The notes beneath the pieces were generated by a model. The model did no database searches, was not told the DNA's origin, and was given only the letters and a program-made list of their open reading frames with translations. Below are positions 1-12,400 of a DNA stretch of 64,000 nt, in pieces (position 1 is the stretch's first letter; each line of letters starts with the position of its first letter). The DNA comes from Brachionus plicatilis (Eukaryota; Rotifera; Eurotatoria; Ploima; Brachionidae). Location: NCBI GenBank assembly GCA_010279815.1, contig QEOQ01000544.1:124001-188000 (forward strand). The letters are read 5' to 3'. The translations under genes and the position numbers were made by a program.

Positions 1-3000
1 GATCTCGCACAAAGTCATCCGCGGGAACACATCCATGTGTGGCCATTCGATCTCGAGGAAAAAAGACTTTACAAAAGTGATGCCGATGCGGTAGAAATCG
101 TTGCCAATCAGGCGATTCAGAGCAAAAATGTGTCCCAATGAGACCATGAAGTACAACAATTTGGTGACAAGATACAAGCTGGACAAGTAATTTTTGGTTA
201 TATTCAAGTTTGTTCTGGGGACTGTCAGGTCTAAATTTGGCCTGTTAAGTCTCAGTTTTTTGCGCTCCGGAGACCTTGAAGAAGAGTTCTCCGAGCACTT
301 GCTTCTAGATTGCTGTCTTTCGTATTGACTCATCATTTGGTCAATTTCACATTTGTGGTCTAAATAGACAGTTTTTTTTCCCTCCGATGTGAGCACTTTA
401 TGCCTATTGGAATGCTCATTGTAGCGGATGGTGCGCAGCAAATTTTTGCAGATGTAGATAAGAATTTTTTCTTTGCTGTGCAGAGCGTCTACATTTTCGT
501 ATTTTTTGGCCGCGTCGACCAAGTTGCGCAAGTTAATGCCATATTTGCTGTTCAAAGAGAGCCATATGACACGTGGAAAATACATGCTGACTGCTAGTAG
601 CAGGAGAATGAACGGAGTCCATTGATAGTAGCGGATACGGTTGGAGTAGCGTTGGGTGGGATCTACTGGTATGTCGATTTCAGTCGATGAGACATAGTAG
701 GTGCCGTTCACAAAGCATAAAGTTTCTGCGTATCGCTCATACGAAGCTTTGAATTCAGGTGGTGCCCAACAGTCTTTTATTTAATTATTAAAATTAATTT
801 TATAAAATTTTTTTTTTTAAAGATTTAAATTTTTGCTAACCCTAGAAGATCAAAATTTTTTAAACCATTAAGACCCAAGAAGTAAAAAAACTTTTTTATA
901 ACATTAAATGAAAAAAAATATTTTGTTCGACTTTTATTTAATTTAACTTTTAATAGTGAAAAAAGATTTTTGTTATGTTTTTTTTTTGAATTTATTGTTG
1001 GCGTTTGTCGCCTTGTAAATGAAGCATAAAGAGCTTGACAATTAATATTGTCTCAAAGTTACTTAGTCAATTGTTTCTATGGCTAGGAAGGAATATTAGT
1101 TAAATATTGAATTAGAATTGCTTGATTTTTGTGGAATTTGTGTTGTTAAAAAGTATATAATTCTAATAAAAAGATGCCTAAAACCCGACTTTTTGTACTC
1201 TTTTAAACCACGATTCCTCCATTGTAATCAAGAAGATCACAAAGCCAGATAGACTACAACAATATATTTTATATTATTTTTTTAACTATTAAAATAACGT
1301 TAACAATTAATAACAAACATCTTTAAAATTGATAATCTTAGGAAAACTTAAGAACTATAATAAAAAAATGTAGGAGCCCAAATTTTTTTTAATCATTAAG
1401 CTCCCAGAAGTCTTTACAGCTTATGTTTTTAAAAATGTAAACAAAGGTTTTTAGGGCTGCTTTTCATCGTTTATTGTATAATTCTATATTATTATGGAAA
1501 TAAAAATAATTAATTAACGAAATATTTTGAAAATTACGGATTTAATGAAAAAATTAGTAAAAACATTACAAAATATTTGACAAGTCTAAATAACTTCATT
1601 GAATTCTATGATAACATTTTTTAATGATATTTAATTTATCTTTTAAAAGTGAAAAAAAAATTTAGAACCTTCCGGGTCTTCTGTTGTTAATTTGGTGGAT
1701 TTAATTTTTTAAACCGAGTTTAATATTTATTTAATAATTTATTAAATACAATCTACGTAAAATAACCTTAATTTCTACTTATTTACGTTAATCGTAAAAG
1801 GACCAAAAATTTTCGTTTTTTTTTATTTTCGTATAATTTTGGAATTTTTTCAATTTTGTTCGATATAAAAAGAAGTAATTTTTCGTAAATTCATATTCAT
1901 CTTCAGTAAAAATGGTAGAAATAAGGTGAAAATGATTAAAAAAAGTAAAACATAAAAAAGTAATATTAAAATTAAATTTATTCAAAAAAAATTGTTTCAT
2001 TAATTTTTTTGAAAATTTTTAATCACTTATTTTTTAATTTTGTTTGTCTTTTTTTGCGAGAAAGCTCTATAATTTATCAGTTTTTTTTTTACTTATTTTC
2101 ACCTTTTTTTTTACCTTTTTTTACTGAAGAAAAATTTGTATTTACGAAAAATTCTTTTTATTTTTTGATTTTAATAAAATGCCGCTAAACGCAAACATCC
2201 TACGATTAGTATTATGATTGTAACAGTGAGAATTTTATCAGTTACTCTTGTAATAAAATCCTTTTTAAAGTATAAATTGAATAAGGTATTATTAAAAATT
2301 TCACTTGGAAAAAAGTGCATAAATTTGCTGCTCTAAAGAAAAAAAAATCTCTGTTTTGATGTTTTGCTATTTTCTTACAAAACTTGTTTATAAATTTTAA
2401 TGACTTGATTTTCGATTTATTGTAAACAAAGATTTTTGGAGAAATTATCAATAATGTTGTTATTTTTTTCTACAGGAATCATGTCACTTTTTAAAAAATA
2501 TTGCTTGTTGAATTCATTGATAGAAAAATCATTGCATAAAAAATAATTTTTCATCTAAATAAAAATTTTGAATGCAATTGAAAATTGTCGCTTGGATAAA
2601 TTGAAACGTTTATATTATATATAGTTTAATTTTTATCAATCATTTTTATTCAAAATTTAGAAAAAAAAATTAAAATGACATTTATTTTTGAAAACTTTTC
2701 TTTGATGTGAAACTAAATACCTTATTAATAATAAATTAATTTTTTTAATTAATCGAATATTCTAAAAAAAAATTTGAAAAAAAAATTTTTTCTTTAAAAT
2801 GAAAAAATATTTGTAATAAAAAATGACTTGTGTATATTTATTTAAACAAAATAAAACTTTTGATTAGGAAAGGTTTTAATGATTTACGCGTAAACCATTC
2901 GTGAACTCTAATCCTAAGAAAAAAGTCCTTATTAGAGACTCGGGGTTTTAAGCTTGAAAAAAAAAAAAAAAATTAAATTAAAAAAAAATTAAATATAAAA

Positions 3001-4146
3001 AATATTTATTGAGTTTATTTTAACGCTACGTTTTTAATATGTATCGACTATCTGACCCATAGGACTTTTAAAATAAAAAATTTAACATTGTGAGGTCTAT
3101 GTTAGACCTTGCACCAAATATCCTACTCATGGTATTAAAGCATGCGTCAATAAACAAGGGGATACGGTAGGGTTCTGGTATATATTGCGTTGATTTATTC
3201 ATTCGAATAAAGCATTTTTTTAGATTTTTCAAGCAATTTAAAAAATAAAAATTGACTTTTTTCTTATATTTTTTAAAGCGATTTTACAATTTTTTACAGA
3301 ATTTAACTTAAAAATTTGGAAATTTTAATCGAAAAATTAAAATCAAAACAAAATCTAATTTATTGGAAAAAAGAAAGATTTAAAGTTAGGGTAAAAAGCG
3401 CAAATATACTAGAGGTAAAAAAAATATTTTAACATTATTGTTTGGACTACCCACCATCTTTTGTATATCCGATTTATGCTATGAAATTCTGAAACGGCTT
3501 GTTTTGCTTCTAATTCACTTTTTAGGTTTCCTTTTCTAAACAATCCCTTTATTTTGTTCCACAATCAAATTCAGAAAAATAGTTCTTCTATGATTTTCTA
3601 ACAAATAATTATCTAAATTCCTATTGAAATTCTTTTTTTATTTATTACACATTTTTACGTAACATTTAGGAAAAAAATTTTAAATTGTTTAAAAATAATA
3701 AATAAAAAACAAGGAAAAAAAATCTTTTTTCTGAACTTATTTACATCTAATTTCACTTAACTTTGCAAGAGCCCTACCTTACCTATAAAAATGGACCCTA
3801 CCTATAATAATATTTTTATAATATCAATAATGGTGTAATTTTGCTCATTTCCTTGACACAAAAACTAAACTTAAACGAACCCCTAAGGTCTTTGTCATGA
3901 ATTTTTAAAATAAATAAATTGATAAAATTTTTAAGTTAAGAATCCACACTATACTATATTTAAAATTAGAAATTAGTACTTACCAATTGGATCTCCAATG
4001 TAAGCCTTTGTGGTTACCAAAACAGCAAAAACACAAAAAATAACTATCGAATATCGATGAGAGAGTCTGTCAACCCAGTAGTCATCATCTTTGTACTCTC
4101 TTAAATTCGATACTGATAACAACTCAGTGATTTTTATGAAATCCAT
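1..4146 (-). CDS. Innexin gap-junction protein, 5' two exons (3' end outside window)
   Basis: Exon 1 (4146-3984) starts at an ATG preceded by an in-frame TAA and ends at a GTAAGT donor. Exon 2 (773 to beyond base 1) follows an AAAAG acceptor; the phase-1 join reads GDPIDCW, the classic innexin start of the first extracellular loop. About 312 residues are visible: a short cytoplasmic N-terminus, TM1 around residues 31-47 (after DRLSHRY), a first loop with Cys56 and Cys74, the family signature YYQWTP at 103-108 opening TM2, a basic and serine-rich cytoplasmic loop, TM3, and the start of the second loop (FPRMTLCEI, with its first Cys). TM4 and the C-terminal tail lie to the left of the window. 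Innexins form hexameric or octameric channels joining neighbouring cells. The single intron (774-3983) is 3.2 kb and AT-rich. Which innexin paralogue this is cannot be said. Confidence 0.95.
3100..3168. repeat. Short remnant of the TACCGTATACCC-ended MITE family
   Basis: Inside the innexin intron, the stretch ending in a GGGGATACGGTA motif also carries GCATGCGTCAATAAAC. It resembles the right end of the large palindrome at 62723-63444 (GCATGCATC, then GGGTATACGGTA). No matching left end was found, so this is probably a truncated copy. Confidence 0.35.
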
Positions 4147-7044
4147 CTCTTTTATTTATGGAATTTTTCTCATTTGTCAATTATACTTATTTTCAAACTC
4201 ATTTCTTTTTTTGTCAAAAATCTTTTTGTTTTGTTATTCAAAATCTAAAAAAAAATTTAACCATAACTTTAGATTAAATTTAACTTCGAGAATTTATTTA
4301 AAGGAAATAAAAACAAATAATTAATAACGAAAAATGCCTTTTTTTTAAATGAAAATCAATTAAGAAATGTTTATTTTAAATGCAAACAATGAGAATTTTT
4401 AAATTGCCTAACAACAAAATTCAAATTGATAAGTAATCAAGCAATTTTTTTAACTTCTTAATATTTTCCTATTAAAAAAATATAATTTAAAATCACTATT
4501 AAATAATTCTAAATTTAAATTGATTTTTAATTTTTCGTCTTAGTTAAAAATTAAATTGTTTCAATTGTCCACATTTTAAAAGTGGTGTAATAAATTATTT
4601 GATTAATTGATGTGAATTTTTCATATTGATTTTAATAAAAAAAAAGAAAAATTTGTAATGGTTTGAAGATTTTTATTTTTCAGAATTTCAAAAACTCAAA
4701 TATTCTTCCAAAATTTTTTAAAAAATCTTTTTTTCAAGAGCCTAAAATTTTTTATCAGCATTGATAATAAAATAATCACTCCTGGTCGTAACTTATTTAT
4801 TTTCATCAATAAATTCTAAGTTGAGTTAAAAATATCTAGGCTTTTTCAAAAAAATAAAAATCCTGAAATAAAAATTCGAAAATTTGTTTTTTTTTTTAAT
4901 TATCATTCAGAAATTTTAGAAAAATAAATAAATTTGTTAATTTAGACTTTTGTTTCTTTTAAAAAGTGGCATTGTATAATCTAAAATTCTAAGCTGAGTC
5001 AATTTTTGATTTAAAAAACTATAATTTTATAATTTTTAAAATGTTTAAAATTATATTTTTCCTAAAATTGTTTATTTAAATTTAATTCGACTTATTCTTT
5101 TTCTTATTATTTATCTTTTTAATTTGTTTTTTTATTGTATGGATCGCCAGAATTGGCGTTAATCGAATTAATAAAAAAAAGTAAAATTTAATAAATCTAA
5201 AAATCAAGAATAATGTTCAACATCTGAAGTAAGATGTTTTGAACCAAGGCCGACCTCAAAGTGTTCATGGGAAATTTCCAAAAAAATACCAAAAACACAG
5301 TCCGTTTATTTTCTCTTTTTTTAATTATTAAATTATTTTTAATTATGAACTTAAAAAACTTCCAGACATCTAACTGTTCTCATAGTGTGTATCACATTCA
5401 ATACCACTAATATCTTATAAACTTTTAAGATTGTTATTCAAATTTTTTTTAAAAAATAATTGTTGAAAATACCAAGGGAATGTTCTAAACATTTTACATT
5501 TACTCCTTGATTTAATTGTTAGCTTAGCAAATCATTGATTATTTAATTGAAAATAGAAATACAATGCCTCGAAAAAATTTTAAAAAAGGAAAATTTTGTA
5601 AAATAGATTAAAAATAAAGGAAATTTAGTCTTAATTTATACTAAATCATGTCGAAAGAGAATAAAAAAGGCATTATAACATGAATCCGTATGTTCAATTT
5701 ATTTTTTATAAGAATTCAATTTTAAAAATATTTTCTGATTAATTTAATAAAGCTCATTAAACAGCTCGATCTTGATCTATTGTTATATTGGCCAAATACC
5801 AAGCAATCGTTACGCAATTATTCACTTCTATTGTAGTTGAACAATGCGAATTAAAGGTAATTTTTAGAAAATATTAAATTGCAAGTTTACTAATTGCATT
5901 GCTAATAAACTTTTTCCAATGCCACAAACATGTGTGCTTGTTTGCATTGCACCAGAACATTTTGAAATCTCATTTTCTCAAAGTTAATTACTCGTTTAGG
6001 AAAAAAAGTTAAATTCTTCATTTGAAATTAATTTTCAATATTTTCTTGGAGTTAATTTAGAAGGAAATCTTTATTTGGAAATTTTGGTCCTTGATAAATT
6101 GCTCTGACGTAAGGAAACTAATTGAATGATTAAAGCAGCACCGATTAAAATTTTATTTCAATTTTTTCCACGCAAAATTTACTTCTCTTAATCGAAAAAA
6201 AAATTTGGATCTATAAAGATTTACTAAATTCTATACTTAGGCAATTTTGATTTATTGTCAGATCAATTAAGAATTAAATGGGAATAAATACACTTTTCTT
6301 AATGCGATTTACAAGTTGCCCTAATAAAGCTCTAAATTTGTCTACAACAAAAAATTTTTCAAATTTCCTATAGATTTCTAACCGAGAACATATTCGTGCA
6401 AATACATGTTGGTACGCACCTGAACTAGATTTAACAATTTTAATTAGAATAATTACAAAAATATTTGGATTCAGCTAAAACCACATGCAAAAAATTGGCA
6501 GATGAATTTATTTTCGCTTGAATGCTAGCTCATTCCCCATTATCTTGGGACACAAAATTAAATTAAAAAAATTCAAAAATTATCTTAAAAATTAAATTTG
6601 TAATTTTTTGGAATGTGTCTCAAATTTTTCTCTAAAAATATTCTTGCGAAATTTATTCCGAGCATTTTTTTTGGAGCCAAATTTCAAAATATTTAAAAAA
6701 AATTTGTTTTCAATTTTAAAATTTTATATTTTTTGTTCTAATAGAATTTTTAATTAAAAAAGATTAGTTCAGAATTAGTTCCAACGTAAGCGTCTTCTTA
6801 AATAAGAAGTCGAAAAAAAATTGGGTTTAAGATAACAGATTTTTTTTTAGCAAGAAAAATCACATAATTAAAATTTAATAAATTAATTTAGATAATTTTT
6901 GTTTCATTTAAATTTATATAATAAATAATTAAAATGATATTTGTTTATTTTTTTTGTTTAGACATTGAGATTCTAAGCTTTTTTTACACATCCAAAATAT
7001 GCAAAATGTGGAATCTTTGAATAAAATCTGAAACAAACATTATT

Positions 7045-7177
7045 TATCCTTTTTTTTATTTATTTATTTTTTATTTTATTTTACCTTATTTAACTTTATT
7101 TTATTTTATTTTTTTTTATTATTTTTTTTTATTCTGAACGAACATTAGCTCGGTACAGATAAACAAATAAATAAATA
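7045..7177 (+). repeat. Retroelement 3'-tail-like repeat (TTTTATT tract, conserved core, AAAT tail), copy A
   Basis: A T-rich tract with ACTTTATTTTATTTT precedes a conserved core (ACATTAGCTCGGTACAGATA) that runs into an AAATAAATAAAT tail. The same order occurs at 27445-27560 with only a few differences. A simple (AAAT)n tail is typical of the 3' end of a non-LTR retroelement or SINE. Which family this belongs to is not resolved. Confidence 0.55.
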
Positions 7178-7782
7178 TGGAAAAATTCTACCGAATGCTT
7201 GAAATAGTAAGAGAAAATCGTTCAATAAAAGGTCAAAATTTCTAAAACTAAGTTAAACTATCATTAGAGAAAAAACACTTAAGAGAAAAATAATTAATCC
7301 ATTAGCGGAAAAAAATTTACTGAAAAATATTTCAGTGAAAAAACTTAGAGAAAAGTGTCAAAAAAATAGAGAAAAATCAAACATAGAAATAAGTTAATTG
7401 ACTATTAAAATTGCATATTCAAAAATCCAAAATATCATATTGTTTTAAATACTAATCTAAGGATTGAGATCCTAAGGCATTTCAAAATGATTAAAAATCC
7501 TCTTTTTAGATCGAATGCGATCAAAAATTTTTTAAAAAATAAGAGTTTAATGAAAATTAAAAATATGTTCATCTTTTTTGGAACGTCTAAGCCATAAGTC
7601 TCTTCTTTATTCAGTCTCTTTTAATTCTAATGATTAAATTATTTAAAGTAGAGTTAAAAATTTTTTAATTTCTGAAGCTTTTTTGTATAAATATCAAAAA
7701 AAAATAAGCTTAATAAATCATGTAGATTTCTGAGAAAAATATTCTATAGAAATTTTACTTCACCAAAAAAGTTTATCTTTAA

Positions 7783-7965
7783 AAAAGTAGAGTTGTTTAA
7801 GAATTATAAGTCAAGTCATTGACTTAAAAAAATTTCAATATTATTATTGACTTAAAACTGATTTTCTAAGCCTAAGTCACTAAAATCTTGACTTAAACTT
7901 GTGACTTAAAAACAAGTCTGTTAAAAAAGTATTAAGGGTCATGCGAATAGAGTTGTATCAATATG
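7783..7965. repeat. Cluster of AAGTCAAGTC/TGACTTAA motifs, decayed transposon
   Basis: AGAGTTG occurs near both edges (TAGAGTTGTTTAAG at left, AATAGAGTTGTATC at right), with repeated TGACTTAA/AAGTCAAG motifs between. A related AGAGTTTGTCAAAAGTCAAAG start appears at 23318 inside the DUF229 intron. The layout suggests short repeated subterminal motifs of a DNA transposon. Superfamily assignment is inference. Confidence 0.35.
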
Positions 7966-9238
7966 GAACAATGTGTCATAGTCAATTGTTATTTTAATTC
8001 TTGAGATTTTCTTTTATTTTAATTTTTTTCTTTGAAAGAAAATAAAGCATTTCTAAAGAAAGTACTGTAAGATAAAAAAATAGAATTATTTTAAAAAAAT
8101 TCATTCATTCTAGAGAATAATTGAGAAGATTAATTTCAAAATATCTTTTGATTTTGTAACTCTAGTTTAAATTATTGAAGCTTTTGTTATTTAGTGAAAA
8201 GTTTTTTTAAAATTGAAGGCTAATGAAAGAAAGCTGAAGAATTTACGATCATTAATAAATTTGTTTGAAATAAAATGTCATTCATTGAAGAAATATCAAA
8301 CAAAAAGGTTGTCTGAGCTTGATTGAGTGCGAGATGAGAGGTTTATCCTTTTTAAAGAAAATGTGCTCAAAAAATTACACACACTAATCTCCAGTTTTAA
8401 ATAAAAAAAATTGAATAAGACCATTCGGATCAAAAAATTTCCAAAAAGAAATTATTGTTTTTGTTTCTCAGAAAAATAAAAATGCATTTAATTAATAATT
8501 TTTTTGTTTATTTAATAAAGTTTAAATTTTTTTTTTATAGTCTTAATAGTTTTTTTTTTAGAACAAATTATTCTTTTAGTAACAATGACATGCTGTTTAG
8601 TTTTTTTGAAACGAATAAAGAAGAAATCGCTAAAAATCTTGGTTTTTAAAAATTCAACTGAAAAACTTTTGTTTGTATAAAAAAATTGAATTAAAATTTA
8701 GTCATTCATAATAAATTTTAAAAAATTTTACGTAAAAGAATCCACATTTTTCCAGTTTTTTAATAAAGAAAAAATGGAAAAAATTTGAATTGATTTTTTA
8801 AAGATATTTTTATCATTTTCCCAATTTAGTATTTCTACCAGACAAACGCAAAATAACGTAAATGGACAAATCACCTTTGAAAATTCAGCTTTAATCAAAA
8901 GTTTTACTTTACTTCATAATACAACGAAAAAATGAAGTAGCATTTATTATTTTCTTTGTGTAATTGTCAGCAAAAGTTGACATTAAGATTAGTCTACTTA
9001 ATGCCTAGGGATTTTCTATGAATATTTTTTGAATTGCTGTTTATGGATATTTCCTTTTTTATTCAATTATTTTTGTTGTCGTTTAAAATGAATGCAATTT
9101 TTGTATCACCTTCTTAACTTTTATTTGTATAATGTATTGTATAACAAAGCTAACAATAACGTCTATTTGACTTCATAATCTTATCAGTTTTCTTAATTCT
9201 GTAATTTTCCTTTTATAGCGCAATGTCGGCCATAATAA

Positions 9239-9457
9239 TTATTTGCGATCATGTATTACTGAATACCCTTTAAATGCATAGATTTTATGCACTTTAAATT
9301 GATTAATCAAAATTTTGAGTCCCTCTCTTGTTTCAAGATGTGTCTCTGGTGATATTTTTAAGTTAAAGACAAGATCATTAGCCTGTAATTTGGTAAAATT
9401 ATAAAAAAATTTTAGTTTACTTTCTGTAGCAATGAGCAATAAACGTTGATACATCAA
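9239..9457 (-). CDS. Hypothetical small ORF (72 aa), possible orphan exon
   Basis: The product is not recognised. The frame differs from surrounding noise: its second half (ISPETHLETREGLKI, then HKIYAFKGYSV) has a balanced composition and few homopolymers. A TTACAG acceptor-like site lies in the middle, so the real unit could be a terminal exon of about 140 bp (ANDLVF to stop). The unspliced frame is also open. No neighbour gives functional context. It may equally be a decayed transposon fragment. Confidence 0.22.
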   Translation of the reverse strand: MMYQRLLLIATESKLKFFYNFTKLQANDLVFNLKISPETHLETREGLKILINQFKVHKIYAFKGYSVIHDRK

Positions 9458-12400
9458 TTTCCTTATTATTCAAAACTTAGAAAGAATTTTGAAATTGAAA
9501 TTTCATAAAAAAAAATTTTAATTTGCCAGATTTAATATTTTTTTGTATCAAATTACTTGGAATAATTATCCTCGAACAATTAATCTAAATATAAAAATGT
9601 TAGAAATAATAAAATTAATAGATAAGATTAAAAAATAAATAAATACTGAGTATGACCAAGACATTAATTCCCTTCTAAGAGTTAGGTTTCAGAGATATAA
9701 ATTAGTAAATTTGTCTAAAAAAATTAATTTAATAATTTAAGATAATTAGTTGTAACTTGATTTTAGCATTTCCGTGTTTTGAATTCTGCTTTAAAATCAG
9801 CTTTTTAATTTTGGTGACAAAAAAATAAGGTTTTAAGATCGCTTCTTTGTTTGTTTGAATTTGCATCTTAAATATTTAAAACAAATTGCTTTTTATTTAA
9901 CTTTATGCATTAAATAAAAATTGAATTTTAGTTTATCGATATGAAGACTTTAAAAAAGACTTTAATTTAGTAATATTTAATAATTCGAATTAATAAATCT
10001 GAAAACAAGAAGACTGCATAGTGAATTTAGAAATAAAATTTTCTGTAAAAGCCAGTAAAATCTTTTGTAAAATTGATTTTGTAAATTGTTTCATTTAAAG
10101 TATAACTAAAACTGGATTTCTCAATCTATGAAAAATGCGCTTTCAAAAACTTAAGTAAATTCTAACAGGTGAAAAAAATTTTTATCATAAATTTGAAATT
10201 TTTTTAAAATTATTAAATTGTAATGAGAATTTTAAAACGGAAAAATATTCATTGAAATTAATGAAAATTGTTTAAATTGAGTTTCAGATTAAATACTGGT
10301 AAAAAAAGTTTTGAAAACTCGAAGAGAATAGCGATTGAATAAACTGTAGAATTGTCAAAAACTTTAAACCCAGATTTGACGATAGAATGGATCTGATAAA
10401 ATTTAGAGAAATATATTAAGAATTTTGAAAAAAATGATCAGCTTTTTTATTTATGTTCTAAAATTCACAATGCCTACAAGACCTAATTTTTTTATTTTTA
10501 GACCAAAAACATTAAGAAGACTCTGTTGATCTTCCTTTTAAATTTTCATGTATACATATCATTTGTTATTGAGCTGGAAATAAGTCTATGGAGTCTGTAT
10601 CTAGAGAAGGATATTTCCGAAATGAGAAAAGATTAGAGGACAGCTACAATTTATTTGCTAAATTTTTAAATTTTTTTTAACAAAAAGGACCTAAAACGAA
10701 TTTTCAAATTTTCAGGGAGCAATTAGCTGGTATTATTTTTATTAACATCTATCGAATAAACAACTTTATAAAACCTTTATAAAGTAAAAACTTATTTTTA
10801 CTCCTGTTAAAATTGACTATACTTTTGGAATCATTAAAATTTATTTTCTTCTTGGAAATTTAACAATTAAATTAATTTTTATTTAAAATCCATAAAATTT
10901 ATTTCGGTCAATTAATTGAAGCCATTTTAACTTAGAAATTTTTTAAAATAAAAATCGATAATTATAGACTTGATCTTTGGTAATTTGTTTTAAATTATTT
11001 GTAAATCACAACTGAAATCGATAAAGACGAAAATTAAACCCAGAGCCCAAAAGGTATGCTTTAATCAGCATTTTAAAAATGATAAAAATAATATGCCTAG
11101 GGCTATTTTAATTAATTTGATTTTAAATAATCTTAGAGAGAATAAGCCAAGAGCTGAATAATATATTTTAAATTTCGCATCTTGTATCGAATTTACCACG
11201 ATGCCAGTAATTTAAGAACTTTTAATAGAGAGGCAAATTTTATGCAATTATTAATTTCCTATTTGTGTCTATCTTTCAACCGAAATTACATCAAAAATTT
11301 AAAATGAAATTTGATGATTTAGAATGTTATTTGATTTGGGTTTCCTTTACTTTTTGCTAAATTGTGACGAGTTTAAAACTCGATGAATCTATTGATGGTC
11401 GAAAAAAAGTTCTCTAAGGATTAAACAAGTGTATCCAAATATCCTCAGTTTAATCTTTATAAATATTGACAAGTCTTTTAACTTTATAATTATATTACTT
11501 CAAAATTAAGATTTAAAACTAATCTATTAACTCATTTAGTCTAAAACTCCTCTCAGCTATTTCAAATAAATACATTTGATTTTCTTTAAAGAAGATCAGA
11601 ATTCATTATTTTGTATTGATTTTATTTTAAATTTGATACCGATATCAATAGATTTTTTCATCTAAATTCAAGTTAATTTATAAAAAAAATATATTAAAGT
11701 TTAACCAAAATAATAATTCGAAAAAATCTTATCACAAGTATGATTATGGAGGATTTTTTTTTTATTTTAAATTTCAAATAGCTTTGATTTATCAAAAAAA
11801 GACAATGGCTCTTTTGGACTTTTTGTCATCATCCTTTGAATTTTGTTTAGAATTTGATAAAAATGATGACCAAAATATTTTTATCATCAATTTTACTCAA
11901 TTTTTTTCTTTAAAAGAAAATTACCGTAAATTCTCGAAACTTTGTACATGTAACTAAATCGGATTTTTTAAGTTGTTACATGTAACAAGTACCATCTCGC
12001 CCATGTTATAACTTACTCTCATTTAGTTACTTGTAACTAAACCCAAAAATCTAAAATAAACACTGTGTTTAAATCGAATATTCAATTTTTATTACATGGT
12101 CTAAAACTAGAGGTTTCTTTTGGTACGTCTCTTAAAATTTAAAAAAAAATTCTATTTAGAAAAATATTTTTCTTTATTTTAATTATTGATACGTCTCTTA
12201 AAATTAAAAAAAAAAAATTTTTGTCGATTTAAAATTGATTTAAAATTAAAAAACCAGTGTTTGGTACTGTACTAAAAATTAGAATGTAACGATAGTTTTG
12301 ATATTGAAGATAAGTCAAAATTATGGTGAAACCAATTATTTTAAAATGCTGACCGTAAAATAAAAAGATGTTCTGGGAAAAACTTAACCATTAAGCGTTA

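Larger units (their letters stand above)
4147..9238. other. AT-rich intergenic region
   Basis: Upstream of the innexin start. The sequence is almost entirely A/T with homopolymer runs. Open frames here translate to Phe/Lys/Asn/Ile-rich strings typical of unconstrained AT-rich DNA. Only the two repeat remnants at 7045-7177 and 7783-7965 stand out. No core promoter could be assigned for the innexin. Confidence 0.6.

Noticed and set aside
400..597. 65-aa plus-strand ORF
   Set aside because: Antisense to innexin exon 2.
1788..2451. Several 60-75 aa Phe/Asn/Lys-rich ORFs (also 4091-4324, 8455-8649, 19927-20181, 58791-59003, 60652-60867, 62276-62458)
   Set aside because: Low-complexity translations of AT-rich DNA, without splice context or domains.
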